Source: Microbacterium oleivorans (GTDB taxonomy: Bacteria > Actinomycetota > Actinomycetes > Actinomycetales > Microbacteriaceae). Taken from it: DNA of 64,000 bases. This document shows positions 40,001-51,387 of this stretch, piece after piece. Position 1 is the first letter of the stretch; the number at the start of each line of letters is the position of its first letter. The DNA lies in the NCBI RefSeq assembly GCF_001644225.1, contig NZ_LSTV01000001.1:186001-250000 (forward strand), read 5' to 3'. The notes under the pieces are model-generated. The model had not been told where the DNA came from. It worked only from the letters and a program-made list of their open reading frames with translations, and ran no database searches. Made by a program: the position numbers and the translations under genes.

Positions 40001-40675
40001 ATGCCGCCTCCCGCCGCTCCCGTCGTCGCCGTGCGCCGCGCCGTCGCCGACGCGCTCGCCGTCGTCTTCCCGGTCGCCTGCGCCGGATGCGACGATCCGG
40101 ATCGCGACCTCTGCGGCGCGTGCCGGCGCCTGTTGAGCCCGACGCCGATCGTCCGCCGCCTGCCGAGCGGTCTCGAGGTCCGGAGCGGTCTCGTCTTCGA
40201 GGGGGTGCCGGCCCGCGTCATCCGTTCGTTCAAGGAGGGCGGGCGCACCTCGCTGGCCCGGCCGCTGGCCGCTGCGCTGGCGGCGGCGTGGCCCCTCGAT
40301 GTCGACGCCGTCCCCGTCCCGGTGCCGGCGAGCCCGGCATCGCTCCGCCGCCGCGGGTACGCGCCCGTCGAGCTGCTCTGTCGGCGCGCGGGATGGCGGC
40401 CGCACCGGCTCCTGCGTGTCGCGCGGCGCACCGCCGATCAGCGTTCTCTCGCGAAGGAGCAGCGCGCCGCGAACCTCGCCGGCGCGCTCGCCGTCCGTCC
40501 TCGGGCGCATCGTCTCCTGGGGGATATGCGCGTCGTCCTCGTCGACGACGTCGTGACCACGGGAGCGACCCTCGAGGAGGCGGCGCGTGCCCTCCGTGCG
40601 GCCGGGATCCCGGTGGTCGGCGCCGTCACGGTCGCGGCCACGCCCCGGCGGGCGGGCTCAGGGGATTCATCGTGA
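40001..40675 (+). CDS. comF: ComF-family phosphoribosyltransferase
   Basis: This 224-residue protein has an N-terminal zinc-type motif CAGC...CGAC (about residues 27-39) and a phosphoribosyltransferase site VVLVDDVVTTGATL near residue 180. ComF proteins help DNA uptake in competent bacteria, but a general role in actinobacteria is unsettled. Its place between lpqB and hpf is conserved (Rv3242c). GTG 39977 in the same frame is an alternative start. Neither start has a strong ribosome site. Confidence 0.85.
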   Translation: MPPPAAPVVAVRRAVADALAVVFPVACAGCDDPDRDLCGACRRLLSPTPIVRRLPSGLEVRSGLVFEGVPARVIRSFKEGGRTSLARPLAAALAAAWPLDVDAVPVPVPASPASLRRRGYAPVELLCRRAGWRPHRLLRVARRTADQRSLAKEQRAANLAGALAVRPRAHRLLGDMRVVLVDDVVTTGATLEEAARALRAAGIPVVGAVTVAATPRRAGSGDSS

Positions 40676-40705
40676 TCGGGTCGTGACACGAGCGGGGACC
40701 GGCAC

Positions 40706-40711
40706 TACGGT
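40706..40711 (+). promoter_or_regulatory. Candidate -10 box of hpf
   Basis: TACGGT lies 64 bases before the hpf ATG. The predicted leader is about 58 bases. Confidence 0.35.
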
Positions 40712-40775
40712 GGGGGGACACAAGGCGAACCGAGGTCCGCCCTTGACCGGGTGGACCGGAACAAGGAGGTCAGGG

Positions 40776-41435
40776 ATGGAGATCAACATCGTCGGTGTGG
40801 GCGTGAGCGTCAGCGATCGTTTCCGCACAGTCGTCGAGGAGAAGTCCGCCCGCATCGAGCACCTTGCCCCTCGAGCCCAGCGGCTCGACATCAAGGTGAC
40901 GCATCGCACCTACCACAACGGGGGCCGCGAGGACGAGACCGTCGAGGTCACCCTCACCGGCAAGGGACCCGTCGTCCGCGCCGAGGCTGTGGACGGCGAC
41001 AAGTTCGCCGCCCTCGATCTCGCGATCACCAAGCTCGCCGAACAGATCCGCCGCGCGAAGGAGAAGCGCGTCGACGCACGCAACCACCCGCGCGGCGCCA
41101 AGCTCGAGAAGGGCACCGGCACGCTGCAGGGCATCGACGTGCAGCCCGCGTCCGTCGACGTCATCCGCGCCGTCGCGACCGGCGAGGTGCCCATCATGAC
41201 CGGCGCCGAGGACGAGGAGGACTACACCCCCGTGGTCATCCGCACCAAGCGGTTCGACCCCGAGTGGATGACCGTCGAGGACGCCGTGGACCGGATGGAA
41301 CTCGTCGGTCACGACTTCTTCCTCTTCATCGACGCCCGCACCGACCAGCCGAGCGTCGTCTACCGCCGCAAGGGCTGGGACTACGGCGTGATCTCGCTCA
41401 CGACCACCGCCGCACCCGCGGAGCTCGTCTCCTGA
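40776..41435 (+). CDS. hpf: Long-form ribosome hibernation promoting factor
   Basis: This 219-residue protein has an N-terminal S30AE fold (about 1-110, MEINIVGVGVSVSDRFR) that sits in the mRNA/tRNA channel. A charged linker leads to a C-terminal dimer domain (VVIRTKRFDPEWMTVEDAV to the end) that joins two 70S ribosomes into 100S particles. AAGGAGG lies six bases before the ATG, one of the strongest ribosome sites in the window. The gene order comF-hpf-secA is conserved. Confidence 0.95.
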   Translation: MEINIVGVGVSVSDRFRTVVEEKSARIEHLAPRAQRLDIKVTHRTYHNGGREDETVEVTLTGKGPVVRAEAVDGDKFAALDLAITKLAEQIRRAKEKRVDARNHPRGAKLEKGTGTLQGIDVQPASVDVIRAVATGEVPIMTGAEDEEDYTPVVIRTKRFDPEWMTVEDAVDRMELVGHDFFLFIDARTDQPSVVYRRKGWDYGVISLTTTAAPAELVS

Positions 41436-41450
41436 CCGACGAGCAGCGAC

Positions 41451-41486
41451 GAAGAGGGCGGATGCCGCACGGCATCCGCCCTCTTC
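41451..41486. terminator. Bidirectional terminator between hpf and the serine hydrolase gene
   Basis: Perfect 16-bp arms GAAGAGGGCGGATGCC / GGCATCCGCCCTCTTC enclose a four-base loop GCAC. The hairpin lies between two convergent genes. Confidence 0.85.
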
Positions 41487-41503
41487 CGTGTCCGGCGTGG
41501 GAC

Positions 41504-42334
41504 TCAGCGTTCCGCGAGGGCTCCGAGGACCGCGTCGCTGAAGGGTGGCCAGGCCTCTGCCGCCCACTCACCGAACGGCCGGTCGGTGAGGGCGACGAGC
41601 GCTGCGCCCGCCCGCGGGTCGACCCAGAGGAAGGTGCCGGACTGGCCGAAGTGGCCGAAGGTCTCGGGGGAGTTGCGCGCGCCGGTCCAGTGCGGGCTCT
41701 TCGTGCCGCGGATCTCCGGACCCAGGCCCCAGTCGTTCTCGCGCTGCAGACCGAAGCCGGGGAGGACGCCCCGCAGGCCCGGGAAGGCCACACCGGTCGC
41801 TGCGGCGAGCGTCGCGGGGGCCAGCAACCTCGGCCGCTGCAGCTCCGCCGCGAACCGGGCCAGATCGGTGCACGAGGACGCCCCGCCCGCGGCGGCGGAA
41901 CCGCCGATCGTGGTGGACGTCATCCCGAGCGGGGCGAAGACCGCCTCGTGCGCGTACGCATCGAAGCCGATGCCGGTCTCCGATTCGAGCAGGTCCGCGA
42001 GCACCTCGAATCCGGTGTTCGAGTAGAGGCGCCGCTCCCCGGGCTCCGCGCGGAGCGTCGACGTCGAGAAGTCGTACCCGGCCGTGTGGGCGAGCAGATG
42101 GGCGACCGTCGCCCCGGGCGGGCCCGCGGGCTGGTCGAGGGCGAGGGCGCCCTCCTCGACCGCGACGAGGGTGGCATAGGCGCTGAGGAGCTTGGTGACC
42201 GAGGCGAGTCGGTAGACGCGGTTCTGGTCCCCGGCGGACGCCGCCGCCGTCCCGTCCGCCGTCACGACGACGGCGGAGGCGTGGGGGACGCCCCAGGTCT
42301 GCGAGAGGGCGAGCGCGTCGTCGAGGGCGGCCAT
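41504..42334 (-). CDS. Serine hydrolase of the class C beta-lactamase/PBP4* family
   Basis: This 276-residue protein has the nucleophile motif SVTK (about residue 45), YSN (about residue 107) and a C-terminal HFGQSG block standing in for KTG. No signal peptide or membrane helix is evident, so it is probably cytoplasmic and may be an esterase or D-amino-acid amidase rather than a resistance enzyme. Its ATG overlaps the TGA of the upstream coiled-coil gene (TGATG), so the two are co-translated. Confidence 0.82.
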   Translation of the reverse strand: MAALDDALALSQTWGVPHASAVVVTADGTAAASAGDQNRVYRLASVTKLLSAYATLVAVEEGALALDQPAGPPGATVAHLLAHTAGYDFSTSTLRAEPGERRLYSNTGFEVLADLLESETGIGFDAYAHEAVFAPLGMTSTTIGGSAAAGGASSCTDLARFAAELQRPRLLAPATLAAATGVAFPGLRGVLPGFGLQRENDWGLGPEIRGTKSPHWTGARNSPETFGHFGQSGTFLWVDPRAGAALVALTDRPFGEWAAEAWPPFSDAVLGALAER

Positions 42335-43659
42335 CAGTCGAACATGCCGTCCAGCAGACCGCCGATGACGAGACCGCCGAGCAGGCCGCCGGCCAGGCTG
42401 CCGCCGCCCATCCCGCCGCCCATCCCTCGACCGCCGTATCCGCCGTTCCCCCAGTCGTTGGGCCGGGACGAGTCGATGTCGCGCTGCGCCAGCTGGAGCG
42501 CCTCGCCCGCCAGGTGCGCGGCGCGACGGGCGAGACCCATCGCCTGCTCGCGGTCGTCCTCGCCGATCGGGCCCGAGAAGCGCAGCAGGTCGCCGCGGAT
42601 GCGCTCGGCCTCGGCGAGCCGGGTGCGGGCGTCGGCGCCGATCCACCCGCGGTGGCCCGAGATCACACTGCGCGCGACCCCGATCTGGCGGTCGGCGTCG
42701 TCGATCGCGTGGCGCACGTGCTCCTCGGACGGCACCGGCCGCTCGGCGCGTTCCCGCGCCTTGGCGACGGCGGCGTCGAGCGCGGCGTTGGCGGCGCGCA
42801 GACGGGTCAGTTCGGCGAAGGGGTCGGGTTTGCTGCCCGCGGGGGTGAGCGAGGCGAGCGCCGCCTCGAGCTCGGCGGCGGCGGCCGCGACGGCCGGGGT
42901 GCCCAGCATCGGCTGCGCGACGATCAGGTCGTCGCGCGAATCGTCGACGATGGCCGCCAGGGTCGACTCCGCCCGCAGGGCCTCGATCTCGAACGTGTCG
43001 ACGGCCTCGACGAGCGTGCCCGCCCGCCGTGAGGCCTCGATCGCGGTCTCGAGGGCGAGGTTCGCCTGCTCGCGCTGACCGCTGTCGCGGCGGCGCTCCG
43101 AGACCTCGGCGCTGTGCTCGGCGAAATCCAGCAGCTGGGCCGCTTCGGCCGCATTGCCCAGCACGGTGCGCATCGCGGCATCCGAGTACCGCGTGGACAG
43201 TCGCTCGAGGCTCGCGTTCAGTGCGGGTAGGCGCTCCCGCAGGCGCGTCACGTCCGCGCGGATGCCGGCGATGATCTCGGGCGCGCGCCGGGCACGGGCG
43301 ATCGCCTCGGCGAGGGACTCGGTGCGGTCGTCGAGCAGGTCCTCGGCCCATTCGCACAGCTGGACGATGCGCGCGTTGCGCGTGCGGAGCTCCTCGGGGG
43401 TGTCGGGGATCTCGTCGTGGTTCAGCTGGTGCAGCTGGAACGCCTCGCCCAGGTGCTGGCGCACCGCCGCGAGCGCCTCGCGCAGCGGAGCGGTCGCGTC
43501 GCGCCCGAGCTCGATCTCGGCGTAGGACAGCTCGTCGTCCGTCACGCGGATGCGCTCGTCGGCCGACACGAGCGCCGCCCCCGCCTTGCGGCTGAGCTCG
43601 GCGTCCTGCGCCTCGATCTCCGCGTCCTCGCGCTTGCGTCTTCCCCAGAAACCGGCCAT
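42334..43659 (-). CDS. Coiled-coil protein with Gly-rich C-terminus
   Basis: This 441-residue protein is almost all alpha-helical, with long charged stretches (about 10-400), and ends with a Gly/Met-rich tail ([18 protein letters not shown]) and a hydrophobic segment [19 protein letters not shown]. From memory it resembles the C-terminal half of actinobacterial TPM-domain proteins, but the TPM domain and signal peptide are absent. A membrane-associated scaffold is possible. The start is leaderless from TAAGAT. It is coupled to the serine hydrolase. Confidence 0.65.
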   Translation of the reverse strand: MAGFWGRRKREDAEIEAQDAELSRKAGAALVSADERIRVTDDELSYAEIELGRDATAPLREALAAVRQHLGEAFQLHQLNHDEIPDTPEELRTRNARIVQLCEWAEDLLDDRTESLAEAIARARRAPEIIAGIRADVTRLRERLPALNASLERLSTRYSDAAMRTVLGNAAEAAQLLDFAEHSAEVSERRRDSGQREQANLALETAIEASRRAGTLVEAVDTFEIEALRAESTLAAIVDDSRDDLIVAQPMLGTPAVAAAAAELEAALASLTPAGSKPDPFAELTRLRAANAALDAAVAKARERAERPVPSEEHVRHAIDDADRQIGVARSVISGHRGWIGADARTRLAEAERIRGDLLRFSGPIGEDDREQAMGLARRAAHLAGEALQLAQRDIDSSRPNDWGNGGYGGRGMGGGMGGGSLAGGLLGGLVIGGLLDGMFD

Positions 43660-43665
43660 GGGCCG

Positions 43666-43671
43666 ATCTTA
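43666..43671 (-). promoter_or_regulatory. -10 box of leaderless coiled-coil gene
   Basis: TAAGAT on the reverse strand is followed by six bases and then ATG. Confidence 0.6.
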
Positions 43672-43736
43672 CGGGCCGACGGATGCCGCCGGTCGACGCG
43701 CGGGGGAGAGGCCGGATGCCCCCAGCAACCTCGTAG

Positions 43737-43754
43737 GTCACAGGCGGATAACAT
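43737..43754 (+). promoter_or_regulatory. secA promoter region with GTCAC element
   Basis: A -10 box TAACAT (43749-43754) gives a leader of about 75 bases. GTCACAGGCG begins at 43737, and GTCAC is followed 11 bp later by ATAAC, a half match to the MtrA-type repeat seen at mtrA. Confidence 0.35.
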
Positions 43755-43836
43755 GGCGGTGTATGTCTGCGCGTCCCGCGCACCGGCATCCCGACATCGC
43801 ACGTCGGGGTGGCGAATCGACAGATGGAGATCCTCC

Positions 43837-46611
<2,775 letters not shown>

Positions 46612-46618
46612 TCTCGGT

Positions 46619-46663
46619 CCGACGGGGTCGGGCGGGCCACTGGACCGCCATTGGCCCCGTCGG
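46619..46663 (+). terminator. Nested inverted repeat after secA
   Basis: The outer arms are CCGACGGGG / CCCCGTCGG. The inner arms are GGCGG-x-CC / GG-x-CCGCC with a three-base loop. It lies between secA and the leaderless promoter of the aminotransferase. Confidence 0.5.
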
Positions 46664-46671
46664 GTCCCCGA

Positions 46672-46677
46672 TATCCT
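46672..46677 (+). promoter_or_regulatory. -10 box of leaderless aminotransferase
   Basis: TATCCT is followed by six bases and then ATG. Confidence 0.65.
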
Positions 46678-46683
46678 GAACCG

Positions 46684-47907
46684 ATGAGCCCGCGCACCTT
46701 CGACCAGTCATCCAAACTCAAGGACGTCCTGTACGAGATCCGCGGAGCCGCACTGGTCGAGGCCGACCGGCTGCAGGACGAGGGTCACACGATCCTCAAG
46801 CTCAACACCGGCAACCCCGCGATCTTCGGATTCGAGGCGCCGTTCCAGATCGTCCGGGACATGATCGAGGCGGTCCCGCAGGCGCACGGCTACTCCGACT
46901 CCCGCGGCATCATGTCCGCGCGGCGGGCGATCGTCTCGCGATACGAGGAGGAGCCGGGCTTCCCGAAGTTCGACCCCGATGACGTCTACCTCGGCAATGG
47001 TGTGTCCGAGCTCATCACGATGACGATGCAGGCGCTGCTCGACGAGGGCGACGAGGTCCTCATCCCCGCGCCGGACTATCCGCTGTGGACCGCCATGACG
47101 AGCCTCGCGGGCGGCACCCCGGTGCACTACCTGGCCGACAGCGAGAACGGCTGGCAGCCCGACCTCGAGGACATCCGGGCCAAGGTGACGCCGCGCACCA
47201 AGGCGATCGTCGTGATCAACCCGAACAACCCGACCGGCGCCGTCTACACCCGCGAGGTGCTGCAGGGGATCGTGGAGATCGCCCGCGAGCACCAGCTCCT
47301 CCTGCTCTCCGACGAGATCTACGACCGCATCCTCTTCGACGGCGCTCGGCACATCCCGCTCGCGACCCTCGCACCGGACCTGCTCTGCCTGACCTACAAC
47401 GGACTGTCGAAGACCTACCGCGTCGCCGGGTACCGCTCGGGGTGGATGGTCATCACGGGACCAAAGAAGCACGCCGCCGGCTTCCTCGAGGGCATCCAGC
47501 TGCTCGCCTCGACACGTCTGTGCCCCAACGTCCCCGCGCAGTTCGCCGTCCAGGCGGCGTTGTCGGGTGTCCAGTCCATCGACGCGCTCATCGCACCGAC
47601 GGGTCGGCTCCATGAGCAGCGGGATGCCGCCTGGGCCGGCCTCACCGCCATCCCCGGCGTCACCTGCGTCAAGCCCGAGGGCGCCCTGTACGCCTTCCCC
47701 CGGCTCGACCCCGAGGTCCACGACATCCACGACGACGCCAAGTTCGTCTACGATTTCCTCGTCGCCGAGCACGTGCTGCTCGTGCAGGGGACCGGGTTCA
47801 ACTGGCCGACGCCGGATCACTTCCGCATCGTCACGCTGCCCGAGGCGCGGGTGCTCACCGAGGCGATCGAGCGCCTGGGCAACTTCCTCGCGTCGTACAA
47901 GCAGTAA
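46684..47907 (+). CDS. Alanine-type aminotransferase (AlaA/AspC family)
   Basis: This 407-residue fold-type I PLP enzyme has the NPNNPTGAVYT cofactor/substrate block and the Schiff-base Lys in NGLSKTYRVAGYRSGW. It is close to AlaA and Rv0337c, which use alanine or other amino acids with 2-oxoglutarate, so the exact amino donor is inferred. The start is leaderless from TATCCT. It ends 12 bases from the convergent gene. Confidence 0.88.
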   Translation: MSPRTFDQSSKLKDVLYEIRGAALVEADRLQDEGHTILKLNTGNPAIFGFEAPFQIVRDMIEAVPQAHGYSDSRGIMSARRAIVSRYEEEPGFPKFDPDDVYLGNGVSELITMTMQALLDEGDEVLIPAPDYPLWTAMTSLAGGTPVHYLADSENGWQPDLEDIRAKVTPRTKAIVVINPNNPTGAVYTREVLQGIVEIAREHQLLLLSDEIYDRILFDGARHIPLATLAPDLLCLTYNGLSKTYRVAGYRSGWMVITGPKKHAAGFLEGIQLLASTRLCPNVPAQFAVQAALSGVQSIDALIAPTGRLHEQRDAAWAGLTAIPGVTCVKPEGALYAFPRLDPEVHDIHDDAKFVYDFLVAEHVLLVQGTGFNWPTPDHFRIVTLPEARVLTEAIERLGNFLASYKQ

Positions 47908-47919
47908 GGCGCCGCGAGG

Positions 47920-48357
47920 TCAGAGCAGGGCGAGGGAGGTCGCGCGCCAGCGCCCGTCCCAGCCCTCGAGGCGCATCGCGACGGCACGTGTGCGGATCGG
48001 ACCGCCGACGACCACGACCGCCTCGAGCACGCCGTCGGCGGGTTCGCAGGTGCGATCGCTCAGGATGCGGTGCGCCGGTCGGACGGCGGCGACGCCGCGT
48101 GCGCTCCGCGCACGAGCCGACAGGTTCGCCCGGGTGACGAGCGCCCGGTACGCGTCCTCGCCGAGCCACCGCGCCAGCTGATCGACGTCGCGCACGCCGG
48201 CCAGCACCTCGAGGACGCCGATCGTGAGGTTCTTCACGAGGGGGAGCGGGTCGGGGAGATCAGCCGTCGAGGTGCGCTGCGGTGCGAAGTACTCGGCGAC
48301 CTCGAGGGCGCTCCCCGAACGCGGTATCCGGCTGTCTTCGGTGGCGGTGAGGGCCAT
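47920..48357 (-). CDS. Rv3235-like alanine-rich protein
   Basis: This 145-residue small basic protein has LVKNLTIGVLEVLAGVRDVDQLARWL and a C-terminal strand region RTRAVAMRLEGWDGRWRATSL. It resembles the Rv3235 family encoded near secA in actinobacteria. No enzyme motif is seen. AGAGGAA lies six bases before the ATG. Confidence 0.7.
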   Translation of the reverse strand: MALTATEDSRIPRSGSALEVAEYFAPQRTSTADLPDPLPLVKNLTIGVLEVLAGVRDVDQLARWLGEDAYRALVTRANLSARARSARGVAAVRPAHRILSDRTCEPADGVLEAVVVVGGPIRTRAVAMRLEGWDGRWRATSLALL

Positions 48358-48486
48358 GTCGGTTCCTCTCGGGCGACAGGTGTCTGCGGGTCGATGAACG
48401 CCACGAGTACAGCACAGGGGGACGAGAGGGTGGATGAGAATACTCCAACCTGTGGACAAACCCGGCGCTGCCCGCGGGTGGTCCTC

Positions 48487-48492
48487 TACATT
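48487..48492 (+). promoter_or_regulatory. -10 box of leaderless start at 48500
   Basis: TACATT is followed by seven bases and then GTG. Confidence 0.55.
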
Positions 48493-48499
48493 CGCGATC

Positions 48500-49093
48500 G
48501 TGCGCTGGGATCGATTCTTCGAGGATCTCGAAGACCAATTGGACTCCGAATGGGAGGCCGAGCGCGCGGCGCTCGACACCGAGGCCGAGCGACTGCGACT
48601 GGCCCGGCTGTCGCTGTTCCAGCGGTTGCATGCCCTGGTGGGTGCCGTCGAGGACGCCATCACCCTGGATCTCGTGGGCGGCGCCGCCGTGACCGGCGTA
48701 CCCGTCGCGGTCGGACCGGATTGGCTCGTGGTGGACGACGGCGGCGCGCGGGGTGCCCTGATCGTTCCCCTGGCCGCCCTCGTCGCGATGGGGCCGACGC
48801 ACGCCGACCTGCTTCGCAGCGCCCGGGGGAGTGAGCCCGGGCGGCTCCGCGAGCGGATGACGCTCGGGTTCCTCCTACGCGACCTCGCGCGGCGGCGTGT
48901 CCCCGTGACGCTGTACGCCGTCGACGGGCGGGAGTACTGCGGCACGATCGACCGTGCGGCATCCGATCATCTCGATCTCGCCCTGCACGACCGCGGTTCA
49001 CCCCGTCGCGCCGACGTCGTGAGCGGATACCGCATCGTGCCGTTGTCGGCGGTCACGGCCGTGCGGCTGGAAGCGCCGGCCTCGCTCGCCTGA
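48500..49093 (+). CDS. Unknown protein with two short Sm/SH3-like beta units
   Basis: I do not recognise this 197-residue protein as a named family. The acidic helical N-terminus (1-45, WDRFFEDLEDQLDSEWEAER) precedes two similar beta stretches. One is at about 55-95 (ITLDLVGGAAVTGVPVAVGP then WLVVDDG) and one at about 138-190 (VPVTLYAVDGREYCGTIDRA then HLDLALHD). Both have the strand-Gly-strand-Asp pattern of small barrel folds. The GTG start is set by TACATT seven bases upstream; an in-frame ATG at 48434 is unlikely. Confidence 0.65.
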   Translation: MRWDRFFEDLEDQLDSEWEAERAALDTEAERLRLARLSLFQRLHALVGAVEDAITLDLVGGAAVTGVPVAVGPDWLVVDDGGARGALIVPLAALVAMGPTHADLLRSARGSEPGRLRERMTLGFLLRDLARRRVPVTLYAVDGREYCGTIDRAASDHLDLALHDRGSPRRADVVSGYRIVPLSAVTAVRLEAPASLA

Positions 49094-49115
49094 GCGCGGC
49101 GCGATCAGGCCGTGA

Positions 49116-49388
49116 TCATTCGCCGCCGCGGCGGCCGCGCCCCCAGAGCTCGGGGAAGCTCGCGGCGTTGGACTCGCGCCAGAGCGCGTGGAGTCGCGCG
49201 TCCTCCGCCTGTTCGTCCAGGTAGTCCTCGACGCTGTCCGCCTCGATGCGCCACGCGAGCGGGGAGCCGAGCCGAGCCCCCCGCAGACGTCCGTCGAGGA
49301 TGAGAGCCACGACCTCGTCGACCTCCAGTTGCAGCATCTCCGCCACCTGGGCGGGCGTGAGCATACGCAGGGGGGACGCATCGGGCAT
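49116..49388 (-). CDS. MerR/excisionase-type helix-turn-helix protein
   Basis: This 90-residue protein begins MLTPAQVAEMLQLEVDEVVA and continues LILDGRLRGARLGSPLAWRI, the classic excisionase-fold winged helix (residues 9-55). An acidic tail follows and the end is Arg/Gly-rich. Such proteins bind DNA but their targets are unknown. The start is leaderless from CATAAT. No phage or integrase genes lie nearby, so it is a chromosomal regulator rather than a true excisionase. Confidence 0.75.
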   Translation of the reverse strand: MPDASPLRMLTPAQVAEMLQLEVDEVVALILDGRLRGARLGSPLAWRIEADSVEDYLDEQAEDARLHALWRESNAASFPELWGRGRRGGE

Positions 49389-49394
49389 GAGGCC

Positions 49395-49400
49395 ATTATG
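49395..49400 (-). promoter_or_regulatory. -10 box of leaderless helix-turn-helix gene
   Basis: CATAAT (5/6) on the reverse strand is followed by six bases and then ATG. Confidence 0.6.
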
Positions 49401-49485
49401 GGCCCGCGTACCGGTCGCATCGGTTGCATCGCCGGCTTGTGGATAATCGCGGTGGCACAGCCGCGGGCTCGGTCACCATGGCGTC

Positions 49486-50115
49486 ATGACCACTCCCGAC
49501 ACCGTCCGGCCCGCGCCGCGTGCACTCTGGGCCGACGCGCGATTCCTCCTCGGTATCGCGCTGATCATCGCGTCCGTCGCGGGCGTCTGGCTCGTCGTCG
49601 CCTCGGCCCGTCAGACCGCGCCGGTGTTCGCCGCCGCCCGCACGATCGTCCCCGGTCAGACCGTGACGGCGGACGACCTGCGGGTGGTCGACGTCGCCCT
49701 GGGGTCCGCGGGCGACACGTACGTCTCGCCCGCCTCGCTCGAGCCCGGCGTCATCGCGACCCGCACGATCCTGGCGGGCGAGCTCGTCCCGCACGCGGCC
49801 GTGGACGAGGCGGATGCCGCGACCACGACGAGCGTGGTGATCCGGACGGCCGGAGACGTGTCCGACGCCGTCGCCGCGGGCTCGGTCGTGGAGGTCTGGG
49901 CGGCACCGGCCGAGGAGGGCGGCGAGGTCGGCGAGCCGCGGATCCTCGTGCCCTCGGCGACGGTGGTCACGGTGACGAAGGACGACGCCGTCGTCTCGGG
50001 CGAGGACGTGTCGCTCGAGATCGTCATCCCCCGCGCCGATGTCGCCGCGACGCTCGCCGCGGTGTCCGACGACTCCCTCCTATCGGTCGTGCCCGTGGCG
50101 AGGGAGTCCCGGTGA
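49486..50115 (+). CDS. SAF-domain membrane protein (CpaB/RcpC-like)
   Basis: This 209-residue protein has one N-terminal membrane helix (FLLGIALIIASVAGVWLVVA, about 20-40) followed by a SAF domain (VFAAARTIVPGQTVTADDL, about 47-110). A periplasm-side beta region ends it. CpaB/RcpC proteins work in Flp/Tad pilus assembly, and the next gene encodes a CpaE-like ATPase, overlapping by 4 bases. No CpaF, TadB or pilin gene follows. Confidence 0.78.
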   Translation: MTTPDTVRPAPRALWADARFLLGIALIIASVAGVWLVVASARQTAPVFAAARTIVPGQTVTADDLRVVDVALGSAGDTYVSPASLEPGVIATRTILAGELVPHAAVDEADAATTTSVVIRTAGDVSDAVAAGSVVEVWAAPAEEGGEVGEPRILVPSATVVTVTKDDAVVSGEDVSLEIVIPRADVAATLAAVSDDSLLSVVPVARESR

Positions 50116-51347
50116 GGGTCGTCGTCGCGGCGGACGGTCCCCGCGCGGACACCCTCGCCGCGCGACTGCGCCACGAGGACGCCGACGTGCGCGCGGTGGT
50201 GGCGGCATCCGCCCCCGCTGCCGCCGCGCTCGATGCCATGGCCGCGCCCGAGGCGGCGGAGCTCCTCGCCGAGCTGGCCCGGGCGGACCTCCTGATCGTC
50301 GAGGGGCGGGCGGCGACCCTGACCGCCGAGCTCGTCGCCGCCTGCGATCGTCTGTCGGTGCGCATCGTGCCGCTGTGCGCTCGAACCTCGGATCGGCGCC
50401 TCGCCGCATCGCTCGGGCTCGCGGCCCACGATCCGGACGCACCGGCGGCCGAGCTCCTCGCGAGCCCTCCGTCGTCCCTCACCGTCGAGCCCACCCGCGG
50501 CCGTGTGATCACCGTGTGGGGCGCACAGGGAGCGCCCGGGCGGACGACCCTCGCCATCGAGATCGCCTGTGCACTTTCGAGTGCCGACCACCGCGTCGCG
50601 CTCGTCGACGCGGATTCCCACGCGCCCTCGCTCGCCCTCGCGACCGGCCTCGCCGACGAGGGCCCCGGGTTCGCCGCCGCATGCCGGCAGGCCGAACGCG
50701 GCACGCTCACGGTGGCCGAGCTCAGCCGCATCGCGTCGACGCTTGCCGACGTGGACGTGCTCACCGGCCTCAATCGGCCGGGACGGTGGCCCGAGTTCTC
50801 CCATGCCCGCGTGCTGGCCGCCCTCGAGGCGTGTCGCGGATGGGTGGATGACACCGTCGTCGACACCGCGGCATCCCTCGAACGCGACGAGGAGATCGTG
50901 AGCGACCTCGTCGACGGGCCCCGCCGGAACGCCGCGACGCTCGCGGCCGTCGAAGCGGCCGACGTCGTCCTCGCCGTCGTCGCCGCCGATCCCGTCGGGG
51001 TGTCGCGTTTCGTGCGGAACTGGCCCGAGCTCCGCGCGGCGGCGGGCACGACACCCGTGCGGGTGGTGGTCAACAAGATCCGCGCCGGCGCCCTGGGTGT
51101 CGACGCCCGCGGACAGGTGCGGCGTACCCTCGAGCGCTACACGGGCGTGACGGACGTGTCCTTCGTCCCGTGGGATGCCCGGGGGACGGATGCCGCGCTC
51201 CTCGCCGCGCGCCCGATCGCCCACGTCGCACCGCGCTCGGCGGTGCCGACCGCGGTGCGACGCCTCGTCGCCGAATCCCTCGCCCCGCGGCGTGCCGCGC
51301 AGGCCGCGACCCGACACTCGCTGCGCCGTCTGGCCCGGAGCGCGTAG
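50112..51347 (+). CDS. MinD/CpaE-like ATPase with altered Walker A
   Basis: The protein has 411 residues, with an N-terminal response-regulator-like part (1-120) and a C-terminal ParA/MinD fold (about 130-400). The deviant Walker A region reads WGAQGAPGRTTLA (residues 136-148): both the signature Lys and the P-loop Lys are replaced (Gln, Arg144). The Walker A' region VALVDADSHAPSL is intact. It resembles CpaE or mycobacterial Ssd (Rv3660c), which act in pilus positioning or septum control. Nucleotide hydrolysis may be weak or lost. Confidence 0.75.
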   Translation: MRVVVAADGPRADTLAARLRHEDADVRAVVAASAPAAAALDAMAAPEAAELLAELARADLLIVEGRAATLTAELVAACDRLSVRIVPLCARTSDRRLAASLGLAAHDPDAPAAELLASPPSSLTVEPTRGRVITVWGAQGAPGRTTLAIEIACALSSADHRVALVDADSHAPSLALATGLADEGPGFAAACRQAERGTLTVAELSRIASTLADVDVLTGLNRPGRWPEFSHARVLAALEACRGWVDDTVVDTAASLERDEEIVSDLVDGPRRNAATLAAVEAADVVLAVVAADPVGVSRFVRNWPELRAAAGTTPVRVVVNKIRAGALGVDARGQVRRTLERYTGVTDVSFVPWDARGTDAALLAARPIAHVAPRSAVPTAVRRLVAESLAPRRAAQAATRHSLRRLARSA

Positions 51348-51375
51348 CCCGCGGGAAGCGCCCGGGAGGAGGATC

Positions 51376-51381
51376 TAGGGT
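51376..51381 (+). promoter_or_regulatory. -10 box of leaderless pdtaS
   Basis: TAGGGT is followed by six bases and then GTG. The spacer GGAGGC resembles a ribosome site but would lie too close. Confidence 0.6.
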
Positions 51382-51387
51382 GGAGGC

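Noticed and set aside
41504..42334. Beta-lactamase resistance gene
   Set aside because: No export signal and no strict KTG motif. It is coupled to a coiled-coil protein gene, and family members are often esterases or amidases.
43680..43760. Possible riboswitch in the leader before secA (GGGGGAGAGGCC...GATGCCCCC)
   Set aside because: Only one short pairing can be drawn and no known riboswitch core is visible. A simple promoter explains the region.
49116..49388. Excisionase-like gene as a sign of an integrated element
   Set aside because: No integrase, attachment repeats or phage genes are nearby, and the surroundings are conserved chromosomal genes.
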